Assembly: GCA_023266115.1 (NCBI GenBank)
Contig: JAHFRU010000001.1
Location: forward strand, 335,905 to 399,904
Length of the DNA: 64,000 nt
Reading direction: 5' to 3'
From: Gammaproteobacteria bacterium
Lineage (GTDB): Bacteria; Pseudomonadota; Gammaproteobacteria; VBWC01
The position numbers and the translations under genes were made by a program. Below the pieces are notes generated by a model. It was given only the letters and a program-made list of their open reading frames with translations. It was not told the DNA's origin and did not search any database. Shown here one piece after another: positions 27,863-37,191 of this stretch (position 1 is the first letter of the stretch; each line of letters opens with the position of its first letter).

Positions 27863-29647
27863 CTATTTCTGTTTGCCGTCGGTCGGCGCCGGCGTGGCGT
27901 CCGCAGCGCGTCCGATACGCCGCTTGCCTTTGACTGAGCTCAGCCCCTGGAGAATAGTGGCGATCTGTTCGTGCGGCAGCGGACGATAGAACAGAAAGCC
28001 CTGCATATAGTCGCACCCCAGTCCCTTCATAAAGGCATTTTGCTCCGCCGTTTCGATACCTTCGGCGATGACTTCCAGAGACAGACTTTTGGCCATTGCC
28101 AGGATGGCCTTGACGATGGCTACATCGTCGGGGTCGCCCGGTACGTCGTCGACAAAGGACTTGTCAACCTTCAGCATGTCGATGGGAAAGCGCTTCAGGT
28201 AACTGAGTGACGAGTATCCGGTACCGAAATCGTCGATTGAAACACGTGTACCGAGCTGCTTCAGTTCCTTGAGTGCATCGATGGTTTTTTCAGCATCCTG
28301 CATCACCGCGCCCTCGGTCAGTTCCAGCTCGAGCCAGCGCGGGTCGAGATGAGTGTCCCTTAATACCTGCTTTACCGTTTCGACGAACGCGGGTTGCTCG
28401 AACTGGCGCGGCGAAACGTTGACCGCGATCCGGATAGGCGGGTAACCGGCGTCCTGCCACTCACGATTACGGCGACAGGCCTCGTGCAGTACCCATTCGC
28501 CGAGGCTGATGATCATGCCGGTCTCCTCGGTCAACGGGATAAAATCGTTTGGCGGCACCATGCCCTGTTTCGGATGCTGCCAGCGCACCAACGCCTCGGT
28601 GGCGATGATCTGATCCGGTTGCCCGTTGACCTGTGGCTGATAATGCAGAATGAATTCGTTGCGCTTGAGCGCATGACGCAGATCGGCTTCCATTTCCAGT
28701 CGCTTCATCGCGCGGTTGTTCATTTCTGCCGCATAAAATTTATACCGCTGGTGACCGGCACGCTTGCCGATGTGCATCGCGGTATCCGCATTGCGTATCA
28801 GCGTCCACAGATTTTTGCCGTCGTCCGGATATAGAGCAATGCCGACGGTCGCTGTCAGGAAGATCTCGTGGCCATTGACGATCAACGGCTTGTCGAGCGC
28901 GCCCAGAATATGCTCGGCGACACGGGCGGCGTTATGCGCTTCCTGTATGTTCAGCAGCATGAAGAGAAATTCATCTCCCCCGACGCGTGCGACGACATCG
29001 GTTTCACGTATCGACGCGCGCAAGCGCGTGCCGATTTCCTTGAGTAGTTTGTCGCCGGCCTGATGGCCAAGCGTTTCGTTGACACTCTTGAAACGATCGA
29101 TATCCAGCAGCAGCACTGCCAGCTTCAGGTTATAGCGCTCGGAATACTTGATAGCCCGGTCGAGCCGGTCGTTGAATGCCTGGCGATTCGCCAGCCCGGT
29201 CAGCACGTCGCAGGTTGCCAGGAAATGCGCGCGTTGTTCCGCTGCTTCGAGTCGAAGCTGCAGACGGTTGCGTTCCAGGCTGTGGTAGATGGAACGGGCC
29301 AAGCCGCGTGGCTCGATGTTGCCCTTGATCAAATAATCCTGCGCGCCCGATTTTAACGCCTCTATGGCCGCTGCCTCGTCGTCCAGGCAGGTCACGACGA
29401 TCACAGGTAGACCCGGGTAGGCCTTGTTGAGCCGCTTGACCGCTTTCAGGCCGTGATTGTCGTCGCCCTCAATATCGAGAAGAAGAACGTCACACGGCGA
29501 GTTTTCCAGTCGATCGCATGCCGCATCAATATCGGCTGCGCCTGCCAGCTCGTAGCGTGCGTTAATCGCGCCGAGCAGATGCCTTTCAATCAGCACGACG
29601 GTTTCGCTGTTGCCAGTCACCAGGAGAATATTGAACGACTCCATCAT
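27863..29647 (-). CDS. Response regulator with GGDEF and EAL domains
   Basis: A 594-residue cytoplasmic c-di-GMP protein. The receiver domain (about 1-125) has phosphoacceptor Asp58 in VLLLDIE and the lysine of YLIKGN. The GGDEF domain has the intact motif GGDEF at 223-227, preceded by RETD as an inhibitory site. The EAL domain is intact (TEALVRWQHP, NVSPRQF, ELELTEGAVM, DDFGTGYSSL, KVDKSFVDD, VIAEGIET). Both activities may be present. The start is one of two adjacent ATGs at 29647/29644; the frame extends 47 codons further without support. No partner histidine kinase is adjacent. The tail is basic (KGKRRIGR). Confidence 0.93.
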   Translation of the reverse strand: MMESFNILLVTGNSETVVLIERHLLGAINARYELAGAADIDAACDRLENSPCDVLLLDIEGDDNHGLKAVKRLNKAYPGLPVIVVTCLDDEAAAIEALKSGAQDYLIKGNIEPRGLARSIYHSLERNRLQLRLEAAEQRAHFLATCDVLTGLANRQAFNDRLDRAIKYSERYNLKLAVLLLDIDRFKSVNETLGHQAGDKLLKEIGTRLRASIRETDVVARVGGDEFLFMLLNIQEAHNAARVAEHILGALDKPLIVNGHEIFLTATVGIALYPDDGKNLWTLIRNADTAMHIGKRAGHQRYKFYAAEMNNRAMKRLEMEADLRHALKRNEFILHYQPQVNGQPDQIIATEALVRWQHPKQGMVPPNDFIPLTEETGMIISLGEWVLHEACRRNREWQDAGYPPIRIAVNVSPRQFEQPAFVETVKQVLRDTHLDPRWLELELTEGAVMQDAEKTIDALKELKQLGTRVSIDDFGTGYSSLSYLKRFPIDMLKVDKSFVDDVPGDPDDVAIVKAILAMAKSLSLEVIAEGIETAEQNAFMKGLGCDYMQGFLFYRPLPHEQIATILQGLSSVKGKRRIGRAADATPAPTDGKQK

Positions 29648-30096
29648 CGTTACCCGTGCAAGTGGAGTCCAAAAGTGGTCAATAAGAAACCGGCCTTGCC
29701 TGGGCCGTGGCAGGCGCGGGGGAGAAAGTGTCCAGCAACTACAGTGTCTAACCACATACAGCCTGTCCGGAATGTAAATACGGCACACAGACGCCCGACA
29801 ACCTTGCCCCGGACGACGCGCGCGCCGTGGCTACTGCGACCGGGGGATGTATCAATATATTGCGGTTGGAGGACTAAAAACTTTAGAAGTGAATAGCTTG
29901 GCACGGGGCGCCGCGCTGGCCGGGATAGTTATGCAAATATGTCGGGGTATCAGCTGGATCGCCGGCCCGGCGTGAGGTCAGGTCGCCGCGCAGGCGTTGG
30001 CAAACCGCGTGCCCCGGCGGTTGGCTGGGCAGGGATGAGTGCCGGCATTATCGAGGGTCGCTGGCAACTCTTTGCCAGGCAGGCAAGCAGTGTCGC
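29648..30096. other. 449-base intergenic stretch
   Basis: It is upstream of the receiver-GGDEF-EAL gene and downstream of comFB, both on the minus strand. It should contain the promoter of the former; CAATATATTG near 29851-29860 is the only AT-rich short palindrome. Open frames in it have no recognisable product. No repeat of the window's families is seen. Confidence 0.4.
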
Positions 30097-30378
30097 TTAG
30101 CTCTGGTGACGGTCGTCAGGCGGGTTGTTACGGCGGTGCTCGATAAATTCGATCGCCTTGCGGATGACGGCATCGACATTATTCTCGATGTCCTGCCGTT
30201 CTTCCCGGGTCATGTAAAACGACACATCAACTGCATGCCGGACATAACGCGCAGGCAGCTGATTGAGTGCCACACAGGCAATGTCCTCGGCGTAATCGGG
30301 ATCGTGCGCCAGGTCGCTGTCGACAAGGAACTCAGTGATCCGGTCCATGACTAATTGCTCGTAATAGTTGCTGATCAT
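30097..30378 (-). CDS. ComFB-like protein
   Basis: A 93-residue product matching the small late-competence ComFB family: NYYEQLVMDRITEFL, then YAEDIACVALNQLPARYVRH, ending in a helical charged tail. In ComFB relatives this domain binds c-di-GMP or c-di-AMP-type ligands in some bacteria; the usual cysteine cluster for zinc is not obvious here apart from Cys in IACVAL. It lies near the two c-di-GMP enzymes of the window. The leader on the minus strand shows no strong ribosome-binding site. Confidence 0.8.
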   Translation of the reverse strand: MISNYYEQLVMDRITEFLVDSDLAHDPDYAEDIACVALNQLPARYVRHAVDVSFYMTREERQDIENNVDAVIRKAIEFIEHRRNNPPDDRHQS

Positions 30379-30462
30379 GATATCGGCCTGATCCTCGCGA
30401 GAGCGATTCTGTTGGTTCGATCAGGCCGTATTGTCACCGTTTTTGTTTGCCATGCCAACCAC

Positions 30463-30810
30463 CTAGTACACGTAGCGGATGGTCACGATGGTTGTGCCAC
30501 GCACGGGCACGTCATAATATCCGTCGTCGCGGGAGTAATACGGTAGCGCATCGAATTCATGCTCCGGCGCATACCGGGCGCCATGCTCTCGATCATGCCC
30601 ATGCCCATGACGCCTGTGCTCCTTATGACGGGGTCGGTCATGGTCCTCGTAGCGTGGATAACGGTGTTCCTCACGGATTTCATGCGAGATGACGATCGAC
30701 CCCGAAGATCGCCACCCTGTTTCGTGGGCGTGGATCGGGGTAGATACCAAGGCGGCTGCCAGCATGACGCCGAGTCCATAAATCGCCGGACGTGTAGTGA
30801 TAGTGATCAT
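30463..30810 (-). CDS. Exported His-rich small protein
   Basis: A 115-residue product with a signal peptide (MITITTRPAIYGLGVMLAAA, cleavage after IHA, giving HETGWRSS). The mature part is rich in His, Arg and Asp (DHDRPRHKEHRRHGHGHDRE) and ends in a short beta-like segment GTTIVTIRYVY. GGAGGCGAAG precedes ATG 30810; the open frame extends upstream without support. Histidine clusters suggest metal binding in the periplasm, but no family is recognised. Confidence 0.72.
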   Translation of the reverse strand: MITITTRPAIYGLGVMLAAALVSTPIHAHETGWRSSGSIVISHEIREEHRYPRYEDHDRPRHKEHRRHGHGHDREHGARYAPEHEFDALPYYSRDDGYYDVPVRGTTIVTIRYVY

Positions 30811-31022
30811 CTTCGCCTCCACTCTGTGGTGCACGAGGGTCAGGCTAGGCCTGCGACGCTGAACATTAGCTGAACATGTTTTTCCGGAAGGTGGGTTGCG
30901 TTCGGGCCCGTGATTGGTCAGCGCTGGACAACGATCAGTCGTGTCCGGATGAGGGTAAATCAGGAGTGTTCCCACCGGGGCAGTTTCGGCCGCACCGTTG
31001 CCGGGTTTGCCCGGATTCGCGT

Positions 31023-32774
31023 CTACTCCGCTGCGTGGGCCATCAGGGACATGTACCGTGTGTGGTACTCCACGCGGTTGTCGATAAACCTGTCTTGCGT
31101 GAAGTCGCAGGTATTTTCGCGGCAGTAGGTTCCTGCGGTCAGATAGTTGAACACCAATGCCGGTACATCGTAGTGGTGGATGGTGGGGTAGTGCTTTGCA
31201 ATACCGTTTTCAATGATCAGGACGCGATTCAAATAGCGGCTGTTCTCCTGGTTATCGAGATAACGCAGATCGCGGTAGGTGTTGGGACCGTATTGCAGCG
31301 GCGGCAAGTGATCGCTGATCAGGATAATCAGACTGTGCGGGTCAATGTCGATAAGTTTGTTGACGTATTCCGCGATGGCCTGTGTACGGTAGTAATACTG
31401 GTTCGCGGCTCGCTCGAGCTGATCGTCCGGGTGATCGGCGATGAGCGTGAGTACCTGGGGCCTTTTCTCGTTATCCAGTGTATGAGGCAGGTGGCCGTAG
31501 ATACTCAGCACGTAATTGAGTATTGGCGGAGATTGCTTGTCCTTGACGATGTTGGCGACAAAGGCCAGGTTTTGTGCGAACAACGTCCCGTCGAACATGT
31601 AGTTCTCGTTACTAACGTCGCCAATACTCAGGTAGGTGTCGGTAGTGCCGGTATATTCCTGTGGAAAGTGTGCCTCGCCAAAACCGATACCCCGATAAGC
31701 GGGAACGGCATTGAAGAAGTTCGGTTTGAACGCATTCGATGCAACGGTACGGTACCCGGCAAGTTTCAGCAGCCCCGGCAGGCACCATGCCTGGGCGCCG
31801 GTAAACGCATTGAATTCGACGCTCCCGAGTTCCCGAAATGCCGGTACTCCGCACAACACCTCGAACTCGGCCTGCGATGTCCCGCCGCCAAAAACCGGGG
31901 AAACCGAAAAGCCCGTAGCGTTGCCGAACAGGCGGGCAAAGTCCGGATGCGTCGGGTTAGTTGTGAAACTCGCGCCACGAAACAGTGTCGGGTCGAGCAG
32001 ACTTTCCATCACAATCAGATGGACATTGTTGTTGACGCGCTGGTTGCCGATCCGGCCGGCAAACTCGCGAGCCGTGTGATCGTAAGCGGTCCGTGCGCGG
32101 AACGGTATGGTCATTTGTTTGGCCGTGACGCGCTGTGCCTCACGATAGAACAGCATCGCAAATCGGCCGTTGTTCTCGACGCTTCTCTGGTCGGACCAGG
32201 TGACGATTTCGTTGCCGACTTTTTCGAAAGCGGTTGCATAGCTATTCGGGAAGAACTCGACTGCCGCTGCCATCAACAGCAGAGGCAAACTGCCTCCGGC
32301 AATAGCGAAGACCCGGCGGTAATTGATGGAAAATACGAAGATCAGCAGCGGCACCAAAAAAACGACGACGACGAGCGCGATAAACCCCGGGGTGAGGATA
32401 TCCAGCAGTTCGGGGATTTCCGCGAGCTCGATAATGCGGAACACCCTGCCGTACATCATGTAATAAATGTCCTGGCCAAGGTACGCCAGGAAAATGGGGA
32501 TAGCGGCGATCAGGGCCTGTACGCGGGAAGGCCGAAGAATCGTATTGAAGTAGTAGTACAGATAAAGGACCAGTGCGGTCTCGACGTAGGACGAGGGTAT
32601 CGAATCCTCGCCCAGTCCGCCGATTTTCGGGATCGTCGCCGAATAGAGGTAGATGCAGGCAAGAAAGCCCGCGTAGCGATTCAGCAACGCGCCGGCAAGC
32701 ACGGCGCGCAACCGTGCGATGAAAGTGGCGACACTGGTCGTGACCTGCGATGGGGGAAGACCGGGATTACTCAT
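31023..32774 (-). CDS. LtaS/OpgB-type phosphoglycerol transferase (alkaline phosphatase superfamily)
   Basis: A 583-residue inner-membrane protein. About five hydrophobic segments lie in the first 190 residues, followed by a large periplasmic sulfatase-fold domain. The catalytic site is visible: HLIVMESLLDP (metal-binding Glu), GGGTSQAEFEVL (nucleophile Thr) and ISDHLPP (metal-binding Asp-His). In proteobacteria such enzymes modify periplasmic glucans or surface glycans with phosphoglycerol or phosphoethanolamine. The substrate cannot be read from sequence. ATG 32774 (MSNPGLPPSQ) is preferred to an upstream TTG. No glucan-synthesis gene is adjacent. Confidence 0.87.
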   Translation of the reverse strand: MSNPGLPPSQVTTSVATFIARLRAVLAGALLNRYAGFLACIYLYSATIPKIGGLGEDSIPSSYVETALVLYLYYYFNTILRPSRVQALIAAIPIFLAYLGQDIYYMMYGRVFRIIELAEIPELLDILTPGFIALVVVVFLVPLLIFVFSINYRRVFAIAGGSLPLLLMAAAVEFFPNSYATAFEKVGNEIVTWSDQRSVENNGRFAMLFYREAQRVTAKQMTIPFRARTAYDHTAREFAGRIGNQRVNNNVHLIVMESLLDPTLFRGASFTTNPTHPDFARLFGNATGFSVSPVFGGGTSQAEFEVLCGVPAFRELGSVEFNAFTGAQAWCLPGLLKLAGYRTVASNAFKPNFFNAVPAYRGIGFGEAHFPQEYTGTTDTYLSIGDVSNENYMFDGTLFAQNLAFVANIVKDKQSPPILNYVLSIYGHLPHTLDNEKRPQVLTLIADHPDDQLERAANQYYYRTQAIAEYVNKLIDIDPHSLIILISDHLPPLQYGPNTYRDLRYLDNQENSRYLNRVLIIENGIAKHYPTIHHYDVPALVFNYLTAGTYCRENTCDFTQDRFIDNRVEYHTRYMSLMAHAAE

Positions 32775-33082
32775 GAACGATTTTATTGACCAACGATGAT
32801 TCTTTCTGTTCCACGGCAACGACCGCTATCCGCTCAATTCGTCCGCCGTTGTCCGGGCTTGTTCCCGTTAGTGCGTCCACCTGATCCGTGGCGCGCGGAA
32901 GACGCTTTTTATCACACTTCTGGCACTACCGGGGAGGGCTGTATTACGTACATCACACCACTGTCAGATTGCGCGGAATCTGAAAAGTTCGGTCACCCGC
33001 CGCATAGTCCGCTACCCGGCACGGCGTAAACCACGGAAACTGCCGTGGTTTGAGACAAGAGGCCGCGGAAAAACCGGCAAAC
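32775..33082. other. 308-base intergenic stretch
   Basis: It separates two minus-strand genes, the sulfatase-type gene and the TraB gene. Plus-strand open frames here have no ribosome-binding site or recognisable product. ACGGCGTAAACCACGGAAACTGCCGTGG has a short inverted repeat (CCACGG/CCGTGG near 33031-33050) that could be a terminator stem for the TraB gene, but there is no T-tract. Confidence 0.35.
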
Positions 33083-34306
33083 TCAGTTACCGGTCAACCG
33101 GCCGAAAATGCGGAAACCCGCCAGATAGGTACCGGCAGCCGCTCCGAACGTGGTAAGCGTGAAGACCAGCAGAATGCGCGCGACACGGTTTTTCCACCAA
33201 CCCTTCAGATTGGCAGTATCGTGGCGCAAAGCGCTGAAATCGCCGACGGTGGGTTTTCTGATAAACAGCTCGACCGGGGCTGTGACCATCCCGACACCGA
33301 TCATCGGGTGGAGCGTTGTAATCGGTGCGGCGAGGAATGCCGTGACTATGGTTAACGGATGCGCCAGTGCAATCAGTCCGCCGAACGCCGCGAGGCCGCC
33401 GGTGATCAGCACCCAATCGCCGACCATGTGCCAGCCAAGACTCGGGCTCTGCAAAAATCCGGCGACAAATCCCGTCACAATCAGCGCGGCGATGGCCCAG
33501 GGCAGTATCTTGAGGAATTTTCCGGCCGGAGGGACTGTTTCCAGCTGGCGGATATTGTCCTTCAAGGACTCGACCGGCAGTGACCGCTGTTCTTCCAGAT
33601 GACGCTTCATCCCGTTGAGATGCCCGGCACCGACAACCGCCAGCAGATTTTTCTGCTCGCCGTTCTTCAGTCCATCGAGCAGGCGCGCCGCCATGTAACG
33701 GTCGCGCTCGTCAATCAGCGGCCTGTACAGGTCGCGTTCCCGCGCGGCGAATTCGGAGAACGCCGTTTCAAGAATATCGCCGTCTTTCAGCCGTTCGATT
33801 TCCTCCTCGCTGATTTTGTCGCTGGAAATGACGCTTGCGAACAGGCCGGCCACGAGCCGGATGCGATGCCACCACGGAATTCCGCGATAAATGCGCTTCA
33901 ACGTGACGCCGATATCGCGGTCGAGCAGCAGTACCGACAAATGCCGCTCGCTCGCCGACTCAATCGCGGCACGCATTTCGGCGCCCGGCTCAATACCGAA
34001 CTGTTCCGCGAGACGCTGCTGATAGGCTCCAAGCGCGAGATTTGCGGCGACCATGGAGGTTTTGCCGTTGCGCAACATATCGAGCAAGTCCATCTTCGCC
34101 AGGCTGTCGGGCTGCACGATGCTCCGGTGGCGGCTCGGGCAAAGCTCCACCGCAACAGCGTCATACTCGCCGGTGGCCAGCATCTGACGAACCTTGTCCG
34201 CGCTGGCGCGCGACACGTGCGCGGTGCCCAGCAGCGTTGCGCGCTTGCCGTCGAGTTCGATCGTGACGATGGGCTCTTCTTTGGCGGGTTGGGTCACAGG
34301 ATGCAA
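33083..34306 (-). CDS. TraB/PrgY-family membrane protein
   Basis: A 407-residue protein of the TraB/GumN superfamily. The N-terminal erythromycin-esterase-like fold (residues 15-250) shows the family motifs LLGTAHVSRAS, AVAVELCPSRH and VVGAGHLNGM with the conserved His and Glu residues proposed to be catalytic or metal-binding. The C-terminal 150 residues contain four or five helices, including LPWAIAALIVTGFVAGFL and LITGGLAAFGGLIAL. PrgY in enterococci blocks pheromone signalling, but proteobacterial members have no assigned role. It is 77 bases downstream of the 140-residue gene that ends the cbb operon, on the same strand. Confidence 0.88.
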   Translation of the reverse strand: MHPVTQPAKEEPIVTIELDGKRATLLGTAHVSRASADKVRQMLATGEYDAVAVELCPSRHRSIVQPDSLAKMDLLDMLRNGKTSMVAANLALGAYQQRLAEQFGIEPGAEMRAAIESASERHLSVLLLDRDIGVTLKRIYRGIPWWHRIRLVAGLFASVISSDKISEEEIERLKDGDILETAFSEFAARERDLYRPLIDERDRYMAARLLDGLKNGEQKNLLAVVGAGHLNGMKRHLEEQRSLPVESLKDNIRQLETVPPAGKFLKILPWAIAALIVTGFVAGFLQSPSLGWHMVGDWVLITGGLAAFGGLIALAHPLTIVTAFLAAPITTLHPMIGVGMVTAPVELFIRKPTVGDFSALRHDTANLKGWWKNRVARILLVFTLTTFGAAAGTYLAGFRIFGRLTGN

Positions 34307-34383
34307 CAGTTAAAAAAAGTCAGGCGTAAGGGGCAATAGTCATCGCTGTTATCGTATCGATAGACGGGTATTGGCTTGCGGGC

Positions 34384-34806
34384 TCAATCCTTGTCGACGT
34401 GCTTTAGTCGCCCTGTCAGGCTGGTCACGCCGCCGTCGCGCGGCAAGCCGGTTTCATCCAATTTCTTGTCAAGCAGATCGTAGACGGTCGCGAGGACTTT
34501 GTCGATGATCACCTCGGCATGGTTGTGATACAGACGCAGCGTGCACGAAACCTCGTTGTGCACACCGGAGCGACCTGCTGTATCGAACTCGGTCCACGCG
34601 ATTACCGGGATATCGTTCAGGCTGCCGTCGAAGCACACCCACAAATCTTCATCCAGAAACATGCCCAGGTCGCGCAGGTTGGTCAGTGGCAGGCGCAGCG
34701 GCCCGCCCAGACGCGACAACGCGATGCGCACGCGGTTGAAATAGCGGGCACTGACCGAGGATTTTCTGATTTCATAGGCCGGCAGGTTTTCGATTCTGGA
34801 TTTCAC
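34384..34806 (-). CDS. Uncharacterised 140-residue protein at the end of the cbb operon
   Basis: No family recognised. The product (MKSRIENLPAYEIRKSSVSA) is soluble and has no signal peptide. It contains a basic first half with many Arg residues (RYFNRVRIALSRLGGPLRLP) and an acidic, aromatic middle (LDEDLWVCFDGSLNDIPVIAW). It ends with a helical region LATVYDLLDKKLDE. It begins 14 bases after the cbbO stop, so it is probably translated from the same transcript. A role in RuBisCO activation, assembly or its regulation is a guess from position only. Confidence 0.72.
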   Translation of the reverse strand: MKSRIENLPAYEIRKSSVSARYFNRVRIALSRLGGPLRLPLTNLRDLGMFLDEDLWVCFDGSLNDIPVIAWTEFDTAGRSGVHNEVSCTLRLYHNHAEVIIDKVLATVYDLLDKKLDETGLPRDGGVTSLTGRLKHVDKD

Positions 34807-34820
34807 TGTTACGCAGCCGG

Positions 34821-37157
34821 TCAGGTAGTCAGCGACATGAACAGACCAGGCAGTTTTTCCGGAAGGCGTTGTACATGATCTACAACTGTATACCCTTTGA
34901 CGCCGAAAATGCGTGAAACATAGTCATCGGCCTCGGGGTCAAGCGTCAGACAGTAAGTCACGATGCCGTTACGCGACAGCTCGTCAACGGCATTTTTGGT
35001 ATCGTGCCGCAGATATTGCGGATCACGTTCGTCGATGTCCGCCGGTTCGCCGTCCGATACCAGCAGGATCAGTTTTTTCCGTTGCGGCTGGCGCAGCAGA
35101 AATTGCCTGGCGTGGCGTAATGCACCGCCCATGCGCGTCGACAGATTGCCCTGCATACCGGCGAGCCGCGCCTTGACGTTAGCATCGTAGGGCTGGTCAA
35201 AATCCTTGAGGCGGTAATACTGGACGTCATGCCGGCCGTCGGACGCGAACCCGTGGATCGCGAACGGATCACCGATCGCATCGATCGCCCAGCCCAGTAA
35301 CGCGGTTGCGTCGCGCGCCAGTTGCAGCACCGGACGGTCGGAACCCGTCAGGGTTTCGTTGGTGGATTCGGACAGATCAAGCAACACCAGCACCGCCAGG
35401 TCGCGCGTCTTGTGGACATAGCGAATATTGATGCGCGGGTCTGGCGTGATGCCCATGCGCAGGTCGACCATCGCGCGGATAGCGGCGTTGATGTCGATAT
35501 CGTCACCGTCTTCCTGGCGTCGCTGGCGAATCACGCCCTGCGGTTGCACGGCATCGATGATATGTTTCAGACGGCTCGCGATGGGTTTGTATTCGGCGAG
35601 CGCAGTGTCGATCAGTGCAGGGTCGCCCTTCGGCTGGCGTTTCTCCAGCACAGTAACCCAGTCGGGGCGATGCAGTTGCACCTGGTAATCCCACTCATGG
35701 TAATGCGCCGGTTCGGCGACCGGTTCCTTGCCTTCGAGTTGGTTGATCGTGCAGCCTTCCTGATCGAGATAGAACGGTGTTTCCAGCCGCCAGATTTCCT
35801 GCGCGTCGTCGCCGGCGAGCTCGCAGTCCACCTCGTTGGCCATTTCCATGACATTCACGGTCTTGCGCACCTGACGCTGGCTGGCGGAAACATGCTCCGC
35901 CTCGTCCCAGCCTGCATCGTCGAACGCCCAGATGTAGCGGTTGTCGTCCTGGTAGGGAATCCGGGTGGTTTCGAGTATGCGCAGGCTCGGTATCGACAGG
36001 CGCGCACCGAGCTGATTGTAAAACGTGACGCCGATATCCCAGCTCAACTGATTATCGTGCGGCCGTTGCGCGAACTGTTCACGGAACGCCGTGACGGTTT
36101 CGCGGATCAGCGCGTCCTCGTCCTGGTAATCGTCATCCAGTAATGCGTGGGCGGCACGATCAAGCATGGCGACGACATCGTCAGCCGCCGGTTCCATGTC
36201 CTGAAGTGCCCGATGAAACGATACCCATAGCTGCTTAAGGCCGGGAAATTCGCGTATGGCGAGCTGTTGCACGCGTGCGTCCTCGAACAGGCCGATGAAC
36301 ACCATCTGCGCCGGCGACAGTGCTTCGGCCGAGAGCGGCTCACGCGTGTAAACCAGATGGGCCGCGGCATGCGCCGCAGCGGCGCGGTACAGCTCCTTGC
36401 CGGGCAGCCCGCCGAAATCGTCATAGGCGTCGGCGACGTGAATCACGCGCTGCTCGATGAACGGCCGCAGTCCCTCGCGTTTTTCGTGATCGCCCGAGGT
36501 GGGTCGGAGAAAGAAATCGCGGCCCCAGAATGCGCGCAGGTAGAAATTCAGTTTGCGTTGCTGATCGATGAACAGCGTGCCGCGGCGTTCCTTTTTCAGT
36601 ACGGCGATACTGTCCGCCGACTGCAGGCTGAAATAGTCGGTCAGCGCCTTGAAGTCGCGCCCGTGTGCCTGCGCGCCCCATAAGGCCCAGCGCCGCATGC
36701 CGCCCAGCGTCAGTTTCGAGAACAGTTCATCGATGCGCGACAGCATCGGCCGCAGGCCACGCGGCGCCCTGGCCGACAGTTGATGCAGCAGACCGAGATA
36801 GGATTTCAGCAGATCCGCGTCGCCTAGCCGCCGGGCGGCGGTCGGCAGGCTGGAGAACATCAAGGTAATGATCTCGCCGCTGGTCATCGATGACAGCTTC
36901 ATCGCGTGCGCGACGCAGTCAGCTACAATATCATCACCGACCTCCTTCGCTACCGCGGGCATTTCCTGCAGATATTCGATCACGAGGTCCGAGCCACGGC
37001 CGAGCTGGCTCAAGGCCCGCGCGCCTTCGAGGTAGTTGGCCAGGCCGCGCGGCGACATGACGCGCGCGGCCTCGGCAAAGCTGGATTCGAGCGTATCGTG
37101 AACGTGAGGATCGATGTCCTCGAGCAATTTCCGGTAGTCTTCGAGTTTGACGCTCAC
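34821..37157 (-). CDS. cbbO: CbbO RuBisCO activase subunit (vWA protein)
   Basis: A 778-residue protein that works with the AAA+ protein CbbQ to remove inhibitory sugar phosphates from RuBisCO. The C-terminal von Willebrand A domain has the MIDAS motif DLSES at residues 594-598, preceded by LAVLVL; in studied CbbO the MIDAS binds an acidic residue of RuBisCO. The N-terminal 500 residues are the helical CbbO-specific region. It follows cbbQ by 34 bases on the same strand. Length is normal. The motif makes it functional in appearance. Confidence 0.93.
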   Translation of the reverse strand: MSVKLEDYRKLLEDIDPHVHDTLESSFAEAARVMSPRGLANYLEGARALSQLGRGSDLVIEYLQEMPAVAKEVGDDIVADCVAHAMKLSSMTSGEIITLMFSSLPTAARRLGDADLLKSYLGLLHQLSARAPRGLRPMLSRIDELFSKLTLGGMRRWALWGAQAHGRDFKALTDYFSLQSADSIAVLKKERRGTLFIDQQRKLNFYLRAFWGRDFFLRPTSGDHEKREGLRPFIEQRVIHVADAYDDFGGLPGKELYRAAAAHAAAHLVYTREPLSAEALSPAQMVFIGLFEDARVQQLAIREFPGLKQLWVSFHRALQDMEPAADDVVAMLDRAAHALLDDDYQDEDALIRETVTAFREQFAQRPHDNQLSWDIGVTFYNQLGARLSIPSLRILETTRIPYQDDNRYIWAFDDAGWDEAEHVSASQRQVRKTVNVMEMANEVDCELAGDDAQEIWRLETPFYLDQEGCTINQLEGKEPVAEPAHYHEWDYQVQLHRPDWVTVLEKRQPKGDPALIDTALAEYKPIASRLKHIIDAVQPQGVIRQRRQEDGDDIDINAAIRAMVDLRMGITPDPRINIRYVHKTRDLAVLVLLDLSESTNETLTGSDRPVLQLARDATALLGWAIDAIGDPFAIHGFASDGRHDVQYYRLKDFDQPYDANVKARLAGMQGNLSTRMGGALRHARQFLLRQPQRKKLILLVSDGEPADIDERDPQYLRHDTKNAVDELSRNGIVTYCLTLDPEADDYVSRIFGVKGYTVVDHVQRLPEKLPGLFMSLTT

Positions 37158-37191
37158 GGTGCTGGCCGTTCCGGTTCAGTGGCGGTGCCGG

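Noticed and set aside
30876..32789. 637-codon frame antisense to the LtaS/OpgB-type gene
   Set aside because: Mirror of a well-supported coding sequence; composition is arginine-rich and matches no family.
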